Part shown: positions 49,591-57,481 of the stretch, in pieces
How positions within the stretch are numbered: position 1 is the stretch's first letter
Layout: the number at the start of each line of letters is the position of its first letter
Assembly (NCBI GenBank): GCA_030834905.1
Contig: JAUQWZ010000034.1
Coordinates: 62,001 to 126,000 of the forward strand
Source of the DNA: Aggregatilineales bacterium
GTDB lineage: Bacteria; Chloroflexota; Anaerolineae; Aggregatilineales; Phototrophicaceae
Direction of reading: 5' to 3'
DNA length: 64,000 bases
Translations under genes and position numbers: made by a program
Notes under the pieces: model-generated
What the model was told of the DNA's origin: nothing
Database searches by the model: none
The model's input: the letters and a program-made list of their open reading frames with translations, nothing else

Positions 49591-51246
49591 CTACGCATTC
49601 ACGCGAACCGAGTGAACCCCGGTCGCGCCGCTGGGGTAGGTGCCAGCGGGCTGTTCGATTTGCATCGTTTCGTCGCCATCATAACAGCGCACCTCAAGCG
49701 TATGCGCTCCTTCGGTGAACTGCCAGTCGAAGCGCCAGAGGTACCAGGTGCGGTCAGAGATCGGCGCGCGCAGCCCGGCTTCCACCCATTCGCCCTCGTC
49801 TACGCGCACTTCGACCTTTGAGATCCCGCGCGCCCCCGCCCAGGCAATCCCGCCGACAGGGATGACCGGCTGACCGTCCTCGTTGGTGGTCATGGCGCTG
49901 GTCGCCACCGTATCGATCACCGATGTCGCCCGAGCGCGGGCTTCCTTGTCCCAGCCGCGCCGCACCCAGTAGCCATCCTGATCGCCCTGAATGAATTCCA
50001 TGCCCGTAATCCACTTGGGCTGCTTCATGCCGTAGAGATCGGGAATGTGAATGCGCAGCGGAAAGCCGTGTTCAACCGTCAGCGGCTGATCTTCCCACTC
50101 GTAAGCCAGCATGATGCGCTCGTCGGCGTTGATCAGATCGAGCGCCACCGTTTCGTCGAAGCCGTCGGCAGCGGTGATCTTCAGGTGGGTGGCATTGGCG
50201 GGGATTTCGACATCTGCCAGAATCTGCTGCATCCGCGCGCCAGTCCACTTGATGGTGCTGATCAGGTCGCCAGCCACGGTGTTCGAGATGCACGACATGG
50301 TGATGTAGTCCTGCACCGGGTCGTAACTGCTGCGAATGTGATCCAGCGTCATCTCGGCGACGGTGCGCATCGAGCCATCTTCGGTGAGCGCCGTCATGAA
50401 CGGCAGCGTGTAGCCTTCCGCCGCGATCTCCGGCGGGCGGGTGGCGATATCAATCCGGTAGTGGTCTTCCAGCGCCGTCACTTCAGGGCGGGTGCCGGGC
50501 GCAGGTTCGACCGGATCGTCGGCGTTGGGCAGCGATGCCATCTCGGCGCTTGGCGTCATCTCCGGCTGTCCGTCCGACAGCGGTTCGGTAGTGACGGTAT
50601 CGCCGCGGTTCAGCAGCGCGCCTAATCCTGCCCCGATCACCGTCACCGTCGCCGTCGCCGCGCCGACCTGCACCAGAAACTGGCGGCGGTTGAGCGCCTG
50701 CGCGTTCGCGCCTGCCGTCTGCGCTTCAGCCGCGCGGCTGACCAGCGTGTTATAGACCCAGTTCACCGCCAAGCCCCACAGGACGAACAGGATGACGATC
50801 CACAAGCTGGCTACCAACCCGCCGACGCCGCCTGGCTCTGGCAGCGCCAGCATCATCACGATCACCAGCGCGGCGACCACAATGCCCAGGATCGCCCCCG
50901 GCATCGAGTCACTGGGATCCGCATCTGCCCGGCGGCGAAGGAAAAAGAAGATCGCTCCGGCGATGATGCCGAGCACAATCAGCGTCGTCAGTTCAAGCCC
51001 ATATTCGACCTGTTTGGCGACCACATCCACCCGCCCGAGGTTCAGATTAATGATGGTATTGCTCATCACTCCGATGATACGCGGCACCAGCTCGCCCGGA
51101 GCATAGTCACGCCCAAACCCGAACAGAATGGACGGGATGAACGGAAAGCCCGCCAACTGCTGCCCCAAAAACGATACTGCGGTTACCGGAATCATGAGCA
51201 AGCCGCCCACGAACGCGCCCATAAGGACGCCTGGTTTTTGCGTCAT
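49591..51246 (-). CDS. Membrane-anchored molybdopterin oxidoreductase, sulfite-oxidase family
   Basis: The 551-residue protein has an N-terminal membrane region of about four helices (to residue 165) and then a twin-arginine-like NRRQFLVQVGAATATVTVIGAGLGALL. The sulfite-oxidase type molybdenum domain follows (YRIDIATRPPEIAAEGYTLPF, DYITMSCISNTVAGDLISTIKWTGARMQQIL with the presumed molybdenum-ligand Cys, EHGFPLRIHIPDLYGMKQPKWITGMEF). The dimerisation domain closes it (GGIAWAGARGISKVEVRVDEGEWVEA). The fold suggests an extracytoplasmic oxidoreductase, of sulfite or another oxo-anion, but the substrate is not given by the sequence. No heme subunit gene is adjacent. It is divergent from the M19 gene. 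Confidence 0.88.
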   Translation of the reverse strand: MTQKPGVLMGAFVGGLLMIPVTAVSFLGQQLAGFPFIPSILFGFGRDYAPGELVPRIIGVMSNTIINLNLGRVDVVAKQVEYGLELTTLIVLGIIAGAIFFFLRRRADADPSDSMPGAILGIVVAALVIVMMLALPEPGGVGGLVASLWIVILFVLWGLAVNWVYNTLVSRAAEAQTAGANAQALNRRQFLVQVGAATATVTVIGAGLGALLNRGDTVTTEPLSDGQPEMTPSAEMASLPNADDPVEPAPGTRPEVTALEDHYRIDIATRPPEIAAEGYTLPFMTALTEDGSMRTVAEMTLDHIRSSYDPVQDYITMSCISNTVAGDLISTIKWTGARMQQILADVEIPANATHLKITAADGFDETVALDLINADERIMLAYEWEDQPLTVEHGFPLRIHIPDLYGMKQPKWITGMEFIQGDQDGYWVRRGWDKEARARATSVIDTVATSAMTTNEDGQPVIPVGGIAWAGARGISKVEVRVDEGEWVEAGLRAPISDRTWYLWRFDWQFTEGAHTLEVRCYDGDETMQIEQPAGTYPSGATGVHSVRVNA

Positions 51247-51318
51247 TATAAATTCTCCACGTCTGTGCTGTACTCAAAGATACGACCGAAACATTACAAA
51301 CAGATGAATCAAAATGAA

Positions 51319-51347
51319 TTGGTTTTTTCCCCGCCAAGGTCTACAAT
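51319..51347 (+). promoter_or_regulatory. Sigma70-type promoter for the M19 dipeptidase gene
   Basis: TTGGTT (51319-51324) and TACAAT (51342-51347) are exactly 17 bp apart, and the -10 box ends 36 bp ahead of the ATG. The stretch between the divergent genes (137 bp) contains no other gene. Confidence 0.6.
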
Positions 51348-51383
51348 CCCCGCGTTCACCCGCCCCGATCCGATAGGAAGACC

Positions 51384-52454
51384 ATGATCGTCGTTGATGC
51401 ACATGAGGATATCGCCTACAACGCCTTATCGTATGCGCGCGACTACCGCCTCAACGCCTGGGAAAAGCGGCGCATCGAGCGCGGCACCGAAGTTACCCAA
51501 CAGGCGGGTGAGGCGACTATCGGGCTGCCCGACAGCATTCTTGGACGAGTTGCCATCGTATTTGGCACCATTTTTGTAGCCCCCGCCAAAAAGCAGCCAA
51601 CACCCTGGGATCGGCTGACCTATAAGGACGCCAAGGAAGCCAACAAGCTCGGTCTGGAACAACTAGATTACTACCAGCGGCTGTTTGACGAAACCGACAC
51701 CCTGCGCCACATCAAAACCCAGGCAGATATGGATGCGGTTCTGGCAACCTGGGAACCGGACAAACAAATCACCGACCACCGCCAGGGGATGGTGCTGCTG
51801 ATGGAGAACGCCGATCCCATTCTTGAGCCGAAGCAGTTTGATGAATGGTACGAGCGCGGCATTCGCGTCGTCGGTCCGGCATGGTCGGGCACCCGCTACT
51901 GCGGCGGCACCGGTCAGCCGGGACCGCTGACTGATCTGGGGCGCGAGCTGCTGGAGGTGATGGCGAGCTTCAACGCCCTGCTCGACCTTTCGCACATGGC
52001 GGAACTGTCCTTTCTGGAAGCCGTTGACCGCTATCCGGGTCAGATCATCGCCAGCCACAGCAACCCGCGCAGCTTCGTCAACAGCGACCGCCATTTGTCG
52101 GATGAGATGATCCGCAAGCTGGCGGAACGCGACGGCGTCATGGGCATCGTCATCTATAACCGCTTCCTGAAGGAAGGCTGGCTCAAAACGGACGGAAAGA
52201 CGGCGGTGCCGTTCTCGGTGCTGCCAGACGCGATTGACTACGTTTGCCAGCTCACCGGCAGCGCCGCCCACGTCGGAATCGGCAGCGATTTTGACGGCGG
52301 CTTTGGCGCAGAGAGCATCCCCGACACCATGGAAACCGTCACCGATCTGTGGCAGATTGGCGGCGCGCTGCGAGAACGCGGCTACAGCGAAGAAGATATC
52401 GCCGCCGTGTTGGGCGGCAATATGCTGCGCAAGCTGCGCCAGATACTGTCCTAG
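51384..52454 (+). CDS. Membrane dipeptidase (peptidase M19)
   Basis: The 356-residue zinc enzyme cleaves dipeptides. The M19 features are the N-terminal metal motif DAHED (residues 5-9; HxD), LSHMAELSFLEAVDRYPGQIIASHSNPRSF, a bridging Glu in VLLMENADPI, and HVGIGSDFDGGFG near the end. No signal peptide is present, so a cytoplasmic dipeptidase role is more likely than the membrane anchoring of the animal enzyme. Relatives hydrolyse L-D or D-D dipeptides. AGGAAG precedes the start. The next small membrane protein starts 9 nt after the stop. Confidence 0.95.
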   Translation: MIVVDAHEDIAYNALSYARDYRLNAWEKRRIERGTEVTQQAGEATIGLPDSILGRVAIVFGTIFVAPAKKQPTPWDRLTYKDAKEANKLGLEQLDYYQRLFDETDTLRHIKTQADMDAVLATWEPDKQITDHRQGMVLLMENADPILEPKQFDEWYERGIRVVGPAWSGTRYCGGTGQPGPLTDLGRELLEVMASFNALLDLSHMAELSFLEAVDRYPGQIIASHSNPRSFVNSDRHLSDEMIRKLAERDGVMGIVIYNRFLKEGWLKTDGKTAVPFSVLPDAIDYVCQLTGSAAHVGIGSDFDGGFGAESIPDTMETVTDLWQIGGALRERGYSEEDIAAVLGGNMLRKLRQILS

Positions 52455-52463
52455 GTTTCGCCC

Positions 52464-52913
52464 ATGACCGGTATCGCACAGCTTGCCGTTGCCTTCAGCG
52501 CCCTCGGAATCATGCTGGCGTTCATGGGCTTATTCCCCGGTATGACCGGGATCGAGCCGGGACGCGGCGTCGGAATCGTTCAGTTTGCGACCATCATGGT
52601 CGGGTTAACGCTGCTCGATCTCGGGGCGCTGGTGTATGTGAAATATACCTTTTATGCCAACCGCCCCGCGACTCTCGCCCAGCAGGTCGGCATCCGGCTG
52701 ACGCTGACCGGTCTGCTGATGAGCAGCATGGTTGGCGCGGCAGATTTCCTCGGCTTTGGGTCCCACATTCGCACCGAAACAACCGATGTGGTGCTGGGTC
52801 CACTTCAGGCAGTGGGCGTGGTGGGCGGCTTGCTGATCGCGGCAGTTGGCGTGATGATCTATGCTGCCAGCGGCAGTCCCCCAAACGAAACCACTACGCC
52901 GCCCGACGCCTGA
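52464..52913 (+). CDS. Small four-helix membrane protein of unknown function
   Basis: The 149-residue protein is almost all membrane-embedded: LAVAFSALGIMLAFMGLFPG, IVQFATIMVGLTLLDLGALVYVKY, IRLTLTGLLMSSMVGAADFLGFG and VGVVGGLLIAAVGVMIYAAS, with a short polar C-terminus. No characteristic motif is visible. It appears co-transcribed with the dipeptidase gene. I do not recognise its family. Confidence 0.65.
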   Translation: MTGIAQLAVAFSALGIMLAFMGLFPGMTGIEPGRGVGIVQFATIMVGLTLLDLGALVYVKYTFYANRPATLAQQVGIRLTLTGLLMSSMVGAADFLGFGSHIRTETTDVVLGPLQAVGVVGGLLIAAVGVMIYAASGSPPNETTTPPDA

Positions 52914-53073
52914 TAACCTCTGCCTGAACACCGCGCAAGCAAATCTCATAGTATTCTCAGGTAATATTAAGATGAGCCTTATAGCCTGAATATGAACTAT
53001 CAGCGTGGGTTCGCCCTGGCGCGTTCACCCGCCGACATTTCACCAGTCTATTGTCATTACAGGAGAAAAGCTC

Positions 53074-54315
53074 ATGCATAAAAGATTTGCAGCGCTCGTG
53101 CTTGTCCTGTTCGCAGTCCTGATCGCTGTGCCCGTGATGGCACAAGAGGAGCGTCCCACCCTAGCCGAATTGTTGAGCAGCGATGTGGACGGTCGATTCA
53201 CCACTCTGCTGGCGGCAGTTGAAGCCACCGGACTGACCGAAACACTGAACAGTGACGGTCCCTTTACCCTGCTCGCGCCCACTAACGACGCCATCGAAGC
53301 AGGGCTGGACTTCATCGGCATGGATGTCAGCGATCTGGTGGCTAACCCCGATATGCTGCGCGAAATACTCCTTTACCACATTGTTCCGGGCAGCTACTTC
53401 TTCCGCAATCTGACCTCAAGCCCCACGCTCGACACGGCGCTGCAAGGGACAACCGTCTCCTTCAACCTGTCGGGCAACGATTTCACGGTGAACGGCGTAA
53501 ACATTGACGACGTGGACAACCTGGCTTCCAACGGCATCGTTCACATCCTTGAAGACGGTATCCTGCTGCCGCCCGGCGCGTTCCCGGCGGCGCACGTGCG
53601 GGTGGCACACTTCGCGCCGGACGCACCTGAAGTGGACGTATACCTGAACGGTGAACTAGGTGAGGCGTCCGCTATTGCCTTCGGCACCGTGAGCGCGTGG
53701 ATGGAGGTGCCAATTGGCGCGCACAGCGTAGCAGTCGCCCCTACTGGCGACTCGGTCGCTGACGCCGTGATTGGTCCCGTCAACCTGTCGTTTGGTCCCG
53801 GCTCCTGGACGACAATTGCGGCGATAGGCTCGCTGGAAAATGGCACGCTGACCGCGCAGGCAGTCGTCGAGGATGTCAGCGCCCTTCAGGACGGTCAGGC
53901 GCTGGTGACCTACTTCCATGCGGTCGAGGGCGCGCCAACAGCCGACGTGCTGGCGAACGGCGCGGTCGCGATTGCCGAACTTGGTTACCCCGGCACATTG
54001 AACGGCGGCTCTAATGACGGCGCATTTACGGATAGTCTGCCAGCCGGGTCATACGATTTTCAGTTTGTCGCTACCGGCACCAGCGAACCAGCGCTGGCGG
54101 AAGCGCTCGCCACCGAGCTGGCAGCCGGAATGAGCTATCTCGTCGCCGCTATCGGTCCGGCGGACAGCCCGCAGATTATCATCATTGCGACCGATCTGTC
54201 GGCGATGATGCCAGCAGCCACCGAAGCACCGGCAGAACTCGACGAATCGAATGTGGCAGAGGAACCCACCGAGGAAGCCACGCCCGAAGCTACCCCCGAA
54301 TCGTCAGGCGGCTAG
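53074..54315 (+). CDS. Secreted fasciclin-domain protein with DUF4397 domain
   Basis: The 413-residue protein has a signal peptide (LVLVLFAVLIAVPVMAQ), one fasciclin (FAS1) domain at about 30-165 (TLAELLSSDVDGRFTTLLAAVEATGLTETLNSDGPFTLLAPTNDAIEAG, LREILLYHIVPGSY, ASNGIVHILEDGILLPP), and a DUF4397 region (AHVRVAHFAPDAPEVDVYLNG, VTYFHAVEGAPTADVLANG). A Thr/Pro/Glu-rich tail follows. Fasciclin domains mediate adhesion. The start at 53074 (MHKRF) has AGGAG upstream. A strong terminator follows. Confidence 0.92.
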   Translation: MHKRFAALVLVLFAVLIAVPVMAQEERPTLAELLSSDVDGRFTTLLAAVEATGLTETLNSDGPFTLLAPTNDAIEAGLDFIGMDVSDLVANPDMLREILLYHIVPGSYFFRNLTSSPTLDTALQGTTVSFNLSGNDFTVNGVNIDDVDNLASNGIVHILEDGILLPPGAFPAAHVRVAHFAPDAPEVDVYLNGELGEASAIAFGTVSAWMEVPIGAHSVAVAPTGDSVADAVIGPVNLSFGPGSWTTIAAIGSLENGTLTAQAVVEDVSALQDGQALVTYFHAVEGAPTADVLANGAVAIAELGYPGTLNGGSNDGAFTDSLPAGSYDFQFVATGTSEPALAEALATELAAGMSYLVAAIGPADSPQIIIIATDLSAMMPAATEAPAELDESNVAEEPTEEATPEATPESSGG

Positions 54316-54334
54316 GGTAACGCCCGCACCAATC

Positions 54335-54366
54335 AGAGGTCAGGCTCACCCCTGACCTCTTTTCTT
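54335..54366 (+). terminator. Intrinsic terminator after the fasciclin gene
   Basis: AGAGGTCAGG (54335-54344) pairs perfectly with CCTGACCTCT (54351-54360), loop of 6 nt, followed by TTTCTT. It is about 20 nt past the stop. Confidence 0.9.
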
Positions 54367-54438
54367 GTCATCAGATTCGGAGATAATCGGTTAAGATCAG
54401 CTTGGAATAGCGCACATGGAAATGGAGTCTGAGATCCT

Positions 54439-54993
54439 ATGGAAATCGATCAGCAGACAATGGCGGAACTGCTCAAGCTCGGAAGCCAGTACTTTCTGCC
54501 CGCGGCAGCGCTGCTGCGCGCCCTGTATTCAGGCGTTCGCGGCAAGTTCCCCGAAGGGCTGGGGCAAATCCTCGCCGCCAGCCTGTTCGCAGGCGTGACC
54601 GCTGTCGCTGGCAATGAAGAATTCGACCTGCAATCGGTTATCCTCGAAATCACGGGCAACACCGTCCTCATGGCAGGACTGCTCGCCTTCATCATGACTT
54701 ACCTGCTGCGCATGACCAACTACGGGCAGATTGTCGATGCGCTGGTCGGCGGCGTCATCGGGCTGGCTGCCTGGCTGGCGTGGACGTATGTGCTCCAGAA
54801 TGATTTCCCCTGGTGGACAGCGCCAATCGCCATCGTCGGCGGCGCGTTGGGCTTCATCCTGCTGCGCTTCCTGCTGCGGCAGATCGCCCGGATGGTGAAG
54901 ATCGCCACCTACCTGATCATCATCGGTCTGTTCTTCGTCGTCGGCGCGGGCGCGGTGTACCTCTTCCAGACCCTCACCCAGACTCCGGTTTAG
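54439..54993 (+). CDS. Integral membrane protein of unknown function
   Basis: The 184-residue protein has a soluble start (MEIDQQTMAELLKLGSQYF), then about four to five helices: VLMAGLLAFIMTYLL, IVDALVGGVIGLAAWLAWTYVL, WWTAPIAIVGGALGFILLRFLL and IATYLIIIGLFFVVGAGAVYLF. I see no functional motif. GGAG is about 10 nt upstream of the chosen ATG. Its neighbours (fasciclin, SpoIIAA-like) do not give a clue. Confidence 0.6.
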   Translation: MEIDQQTMAELLKLGSQYFLPAAALLRALYSGVRGKFPEGLGQILAASLFAGVTAVAGNEEFDLQSVILEITGNTVLMAGLLAFIMTYLLRMTNYGQIVDALVGGVIGLAAWLAWTYVLQNDFPWWTAPIAIVGGALGFILLRFLLRQIARMVKIATYLIIIGLFFVVGAGAVYLFQTLTQTPV

Positions 54994-55105
54994 AACCACA
55001 CCAGCGCAGTCGCTTGCATGGGCTGCGCTTTATCATGCAAAATTAAGAAGTTAATAACGTCATTCCTGCTACACTGGTTATACAGGCAGGGCAGGAGCGT
55101 AGACA

Positions 55106-55519
55106 ATGGCGATTCAGGTAGCGTGGGGAAACCCAGACCGGACGATAGTGCTGTACACGTTTGACGGCGCGTGGACGTGGCAGGAATTTCACGCCGCCAT
55201 CGACATCGCGCGGCGGCTGACGAGCACCGTTCGTCACCCGGTCAGAGAGATCATCGACATGACGCAGGCGGACGACGTGCCGAGCCTCGTTAGCCTGCCC
55301 CTGAACGCGATGAACCACATGAAGCGGCTGATTCACAGCGTTCATTCAGCCGAATGTGAGGTTTTCGTCGTCGGCGTCAAACCGCTGGTGAAGGCGCTTT
55401 GGGACACCTTCCGCGCCATCTCAAGTCCAAGCCGCGCCACCAATGTCTGCTTTGTGAAAACGCTGGACGAAGCCTACCGGCTGTCAGCGCCGCTGGCTGT
55501 AACGCCAATGGCGTCCTGA
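55106..55519 (+). CDS. SpoIIAA-like/STAS-like protein
   Basis: The 137-residue protein has an alternating strand/helix layout (NPDRTIVLYTFDGAWTWQEFHAAIDIARRLTS, PVREIIDMTQADDVPS, ECEVFVVGVKPLVKALWDTF, CFVKTLDEAYRLSA) typical of SpoIIAA-like/STAS-like small domains, which bind partners or small molecules. Neither a clear phosphorylated Ser nor a membrane segment is present. AGGAG precedes the start. The fold assignment is by pattern only; it could be another small alpha/beta domain. Confidence 0.55.
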   Translation: MAIQVAWGNPDRTIVLYTFDGAWTWQEFHAAIDIARRLTSTVRHPVREIIDMTQADDVPSLVSLPLNAMNHMKRLIHSVHSAECEVFVVGVKPLVKALWDTFRAISSPSRATNVCFVKTLDEAYRLSAPLAVTPMAS

Positions 55520-55522
55520 GGG

Positions 55523-56689
55523 TTAGGGCTGCCGAACCTGAGCCAGCCGCCCCCGTATCTCATTGACCGCCGTCCGCGCCTCGTGGCGGATATTGTGCAG
55601 CGGTCCCAACCCGCGATAGAACCGCCCGACCATATACAAACCGGGATAATTCAGCACCTGCGTCAAGCCGCCCTCCACATCATCGCTGACGCGCCGGGGC
55701 CAGCCGTCGGCATCGGTTTCGTACTGAATATCGAGATAATCGAGCGCCGGGCGATACCCGGTAGACAGGATCACGACATCAACCGGGCAGCGGCTGCCAT
55801 CCAGCAGCTCAACCTCGTCCTGATAGAACCGGTTGAGTCCGGCGCATGGCTTCACCTTACCCGCGCGAATCGCATCGACCAGACCGCGCCCGCGTACCGG
55901 CGCTGACGTGCCAGCGCGATCCGTCCGGTTGGGTGCCAGCGGCAGCCCTAAATCCTCGGTGCCGCGATAGCCCTGATAAAGCACCTTGTTCAGGAATTTC
56001 TGCCGCCAGCGTTTTGGCACCAGCGCCCGCGCCAGCATCCCCCAGAGCGAATCGGGCAAGCCGTAGGGATAGCGCTTTGCCAGCACCATGTCGCTGCGGA
56101 TGGAAAGCAGCACCGGCAGCCGGGCAGTATCGATGAGTTCAAGCGCGATATCTACCCCACTGGGACCGTTTCCCACGACCATCACCCGCCTGCCCGCGAA
56201 CGGCTCGGCTCGGCGGTATTCGTGCGCATGGAGTACCTCGCCGTGGAAAGCGTCCCTACCGGGAATTTCGGGCATATATGGTCTGCTAAAGCGTCCGCTG
56301 GCGACGATGACGGCGGAGAACTGACCCGAACCGGCGCTGGTTTCGACACACCAGCCCTGTCCATCAGCATCAGGGCTGACGCGGCGTACTTCGACACCAT
56401 AGACGATGTTGAAATTGTGCTTTTCGACGTAGCGGCGCAAATAGTTGTAGAACTGGCGTCCGGTCGCGTACCAGCCATAGCGCAGCGGCATACGTTCGCC
56501 CGGCAGGTGCGACACAAAACTCGCCGTATTCTGAAGCAGCGAGGGATAAAGGTTCGCCCAGGTCGAGCCAGCAATCGGCTCTCGTTCGATCACAGTATAG
56601 GCTATCCCCGCCTGCTCCAGATAGTAGGCGCAGGAGATGCCCGCCGGTCCCGCGCCGACGACCAGTACCTCACCTGCCAGGGCGGTCAT
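55523..56689 (-). CDS. Flavin-containing monooxygenase-like protein
   Basis: The 388-residue protein has the FAD site VLVVGAGPAGISCAYYLEQAG, the FMO/BVMO fingerprint FHGEVLHAHEYRR (FxGxxxHxxxY) and the NADPH site MVVGNGPSGVDIALELI, so it should insert one oxygen into an organic substrate (N-, S-oxide or ketone). The C-terminal STGYRP closes the FAD domain. The start at 56689 gives MTALAGEVLVVGAG. The same frame stays open further upstream into the TIR-like gene, but that stretch is the out-of-frame shadow of that gene. The upstream TIR-like gene ends 4 nt before it. Confidence 0.9.
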   Translation of the reverse strand: MTALAGEVLVVGAGPAGISCAYYLEQAGIAYTVIEREPIAGSTWANLYPSLLQNTASFVSHLPGERMPLRYGWYATGRQFYNYLRRYVEKHNFNIVYGVEVRRVSPDADGQGWCVETSAGSGQFSAVIVASGRFSRPYMPEIPGRDAFHGEVLHAHEYRRAEPFAGRRVMVVGNGPSGVDIALELIDTARLPVLLSIRSDMVLAKRYPYGLPDSLWGMLARALVPKRWRQKFLNKVLYQGYRGTEDLGLPLAPNRTDRAGTSAPVRGRGLVDAIRAGKVKPCAGLNRFYQDEVELLDGSRCPVDVVILSTGYRPALDYLDIQYETDADGWPRRVSDDVEGGLTQVLNYPGLYMVGRFYRGLGPLHNIRHEARTAVNEIRGRLAQVRQP

Positions 56690-56693
56690 AGTC

Positions 56694-57431
56694 TCAGTGT
56701 CCTGACGTATTCGGAACCGGCGTAGCGGTGCGCGGGTCGTTGGTCGCCAGCGCCGTCCCCGCGCCAACCGCCGTCGCCGTCTCCGCCACCATCGGGCGGT
56801 ACACCGTTGGCACTGCCCGCAGCGTTGCTTCGTAATTGGCGGATTCGTCGGTGCTGCCCGGCAGGAACAAGCCGTAGCGATCCAGTTCAGGGTTGATAAA
56901 GTACGCCTGCGTCGCCGCGACAGCGGTATCAACAAGGCTGTATTCCTGCTGCGGTGCCTGAATGCCGAGGACGCCAACGCCGTATAAACCCAGCGCAAAC
57001 CAGACCAGCGCCAGCAGACCAAGCAGGAGTCCGATGCGCCGGTTACTGCGCTTGCGGGTGGCAGCGCGCGCGCCTGACGGTTCGCCCGATGGATCGGATG
57101 AAAGCGCCGCATCCACCGCCTGCCGCAGCCCGGCGAAATGATCACCGGTGCTGTAATCCACCACCGGCAGATGCGCGATCTCCGGCGGAATTTGCGCCGC
57201 CCTCGCGCTGACCGGGATGACGGGCACGCCGCCGTCCAACGCGGCGACCAATTGTTGGCGCAGCGCAGTATCGGCGGCAGCTTCGGGCGATAAGACCGCA
57301 ATCAGAACGTCCCGCTGCGAGCGAGTCGAGGACACGCCCGCGCCTTCGACCGGATAGCCCGCCGCCCGCAGGTCAGACACAATCCGCTGCGCGAGCACTT
57401 CGTCATTCGAGGTGTAGATGATCTTGAGCAT
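56694..57431 (-). CDS. TIR-like domain protein with one transmembrane helix
   Basis: The 245-residue product has an N-terminal TIR-like region of about 110 residues: KIIYTSNDEVLAQRIVSDLRAAGYPVEGAG, VLIAVLSPEAAADTALRQQLVAALDGGVPVIPVSARAAQIPPEIAHLPVVDYS. It shares the TIR_2 beta-alpha pattern, including the PVIPV strand. Then follow a charged linker, one helix (about 133-156, LLLGLLALVWFALGLYGVGVLG) and an extracytoplasmic tail of 85 residues. I do not see a clear catalytic Glu of NAD-cleaving TIR proteins, so it may be a protein-interaction version. It appears co-transcribed with the FMO-like gene. Confidence 0.6.
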   Translation of the reverse strand: MLKIIYTSNDEVLAQRIVSDLRAAGYPVEGAGVSSTRSQRDVLIAVLSPEAAADTALRQQLVAALDGGVPVIPVSARAAQIPPEIAHLPVVDYSTGDHFAGLRQAVDAALSSDPSGEPSGARAATRKRSNRRIGLLLGLLALVWFALGLYGVGVLGIQAPQQEYSLVDTAVAATQAYFINPELDRYGLFLPGSTDESANYEATLRAVPTVYRPMVAETATAVGAGTALATNDPRTATPVPNTSGH

Positions 57432-57481
57432 AATCTTCCCTGTGCCTGTTCAGGCATCCGGTTTTAATGAACCGTTAGCGG

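Noticed and set aside
56690..57301. Upstream extension of the FMO-like frame to 57301
   Set aside because: The added sequence lies over the TIR-like gene in another frame and has no similarity to flavoproteins; the FAD motif begins right after the ATG at 56689.
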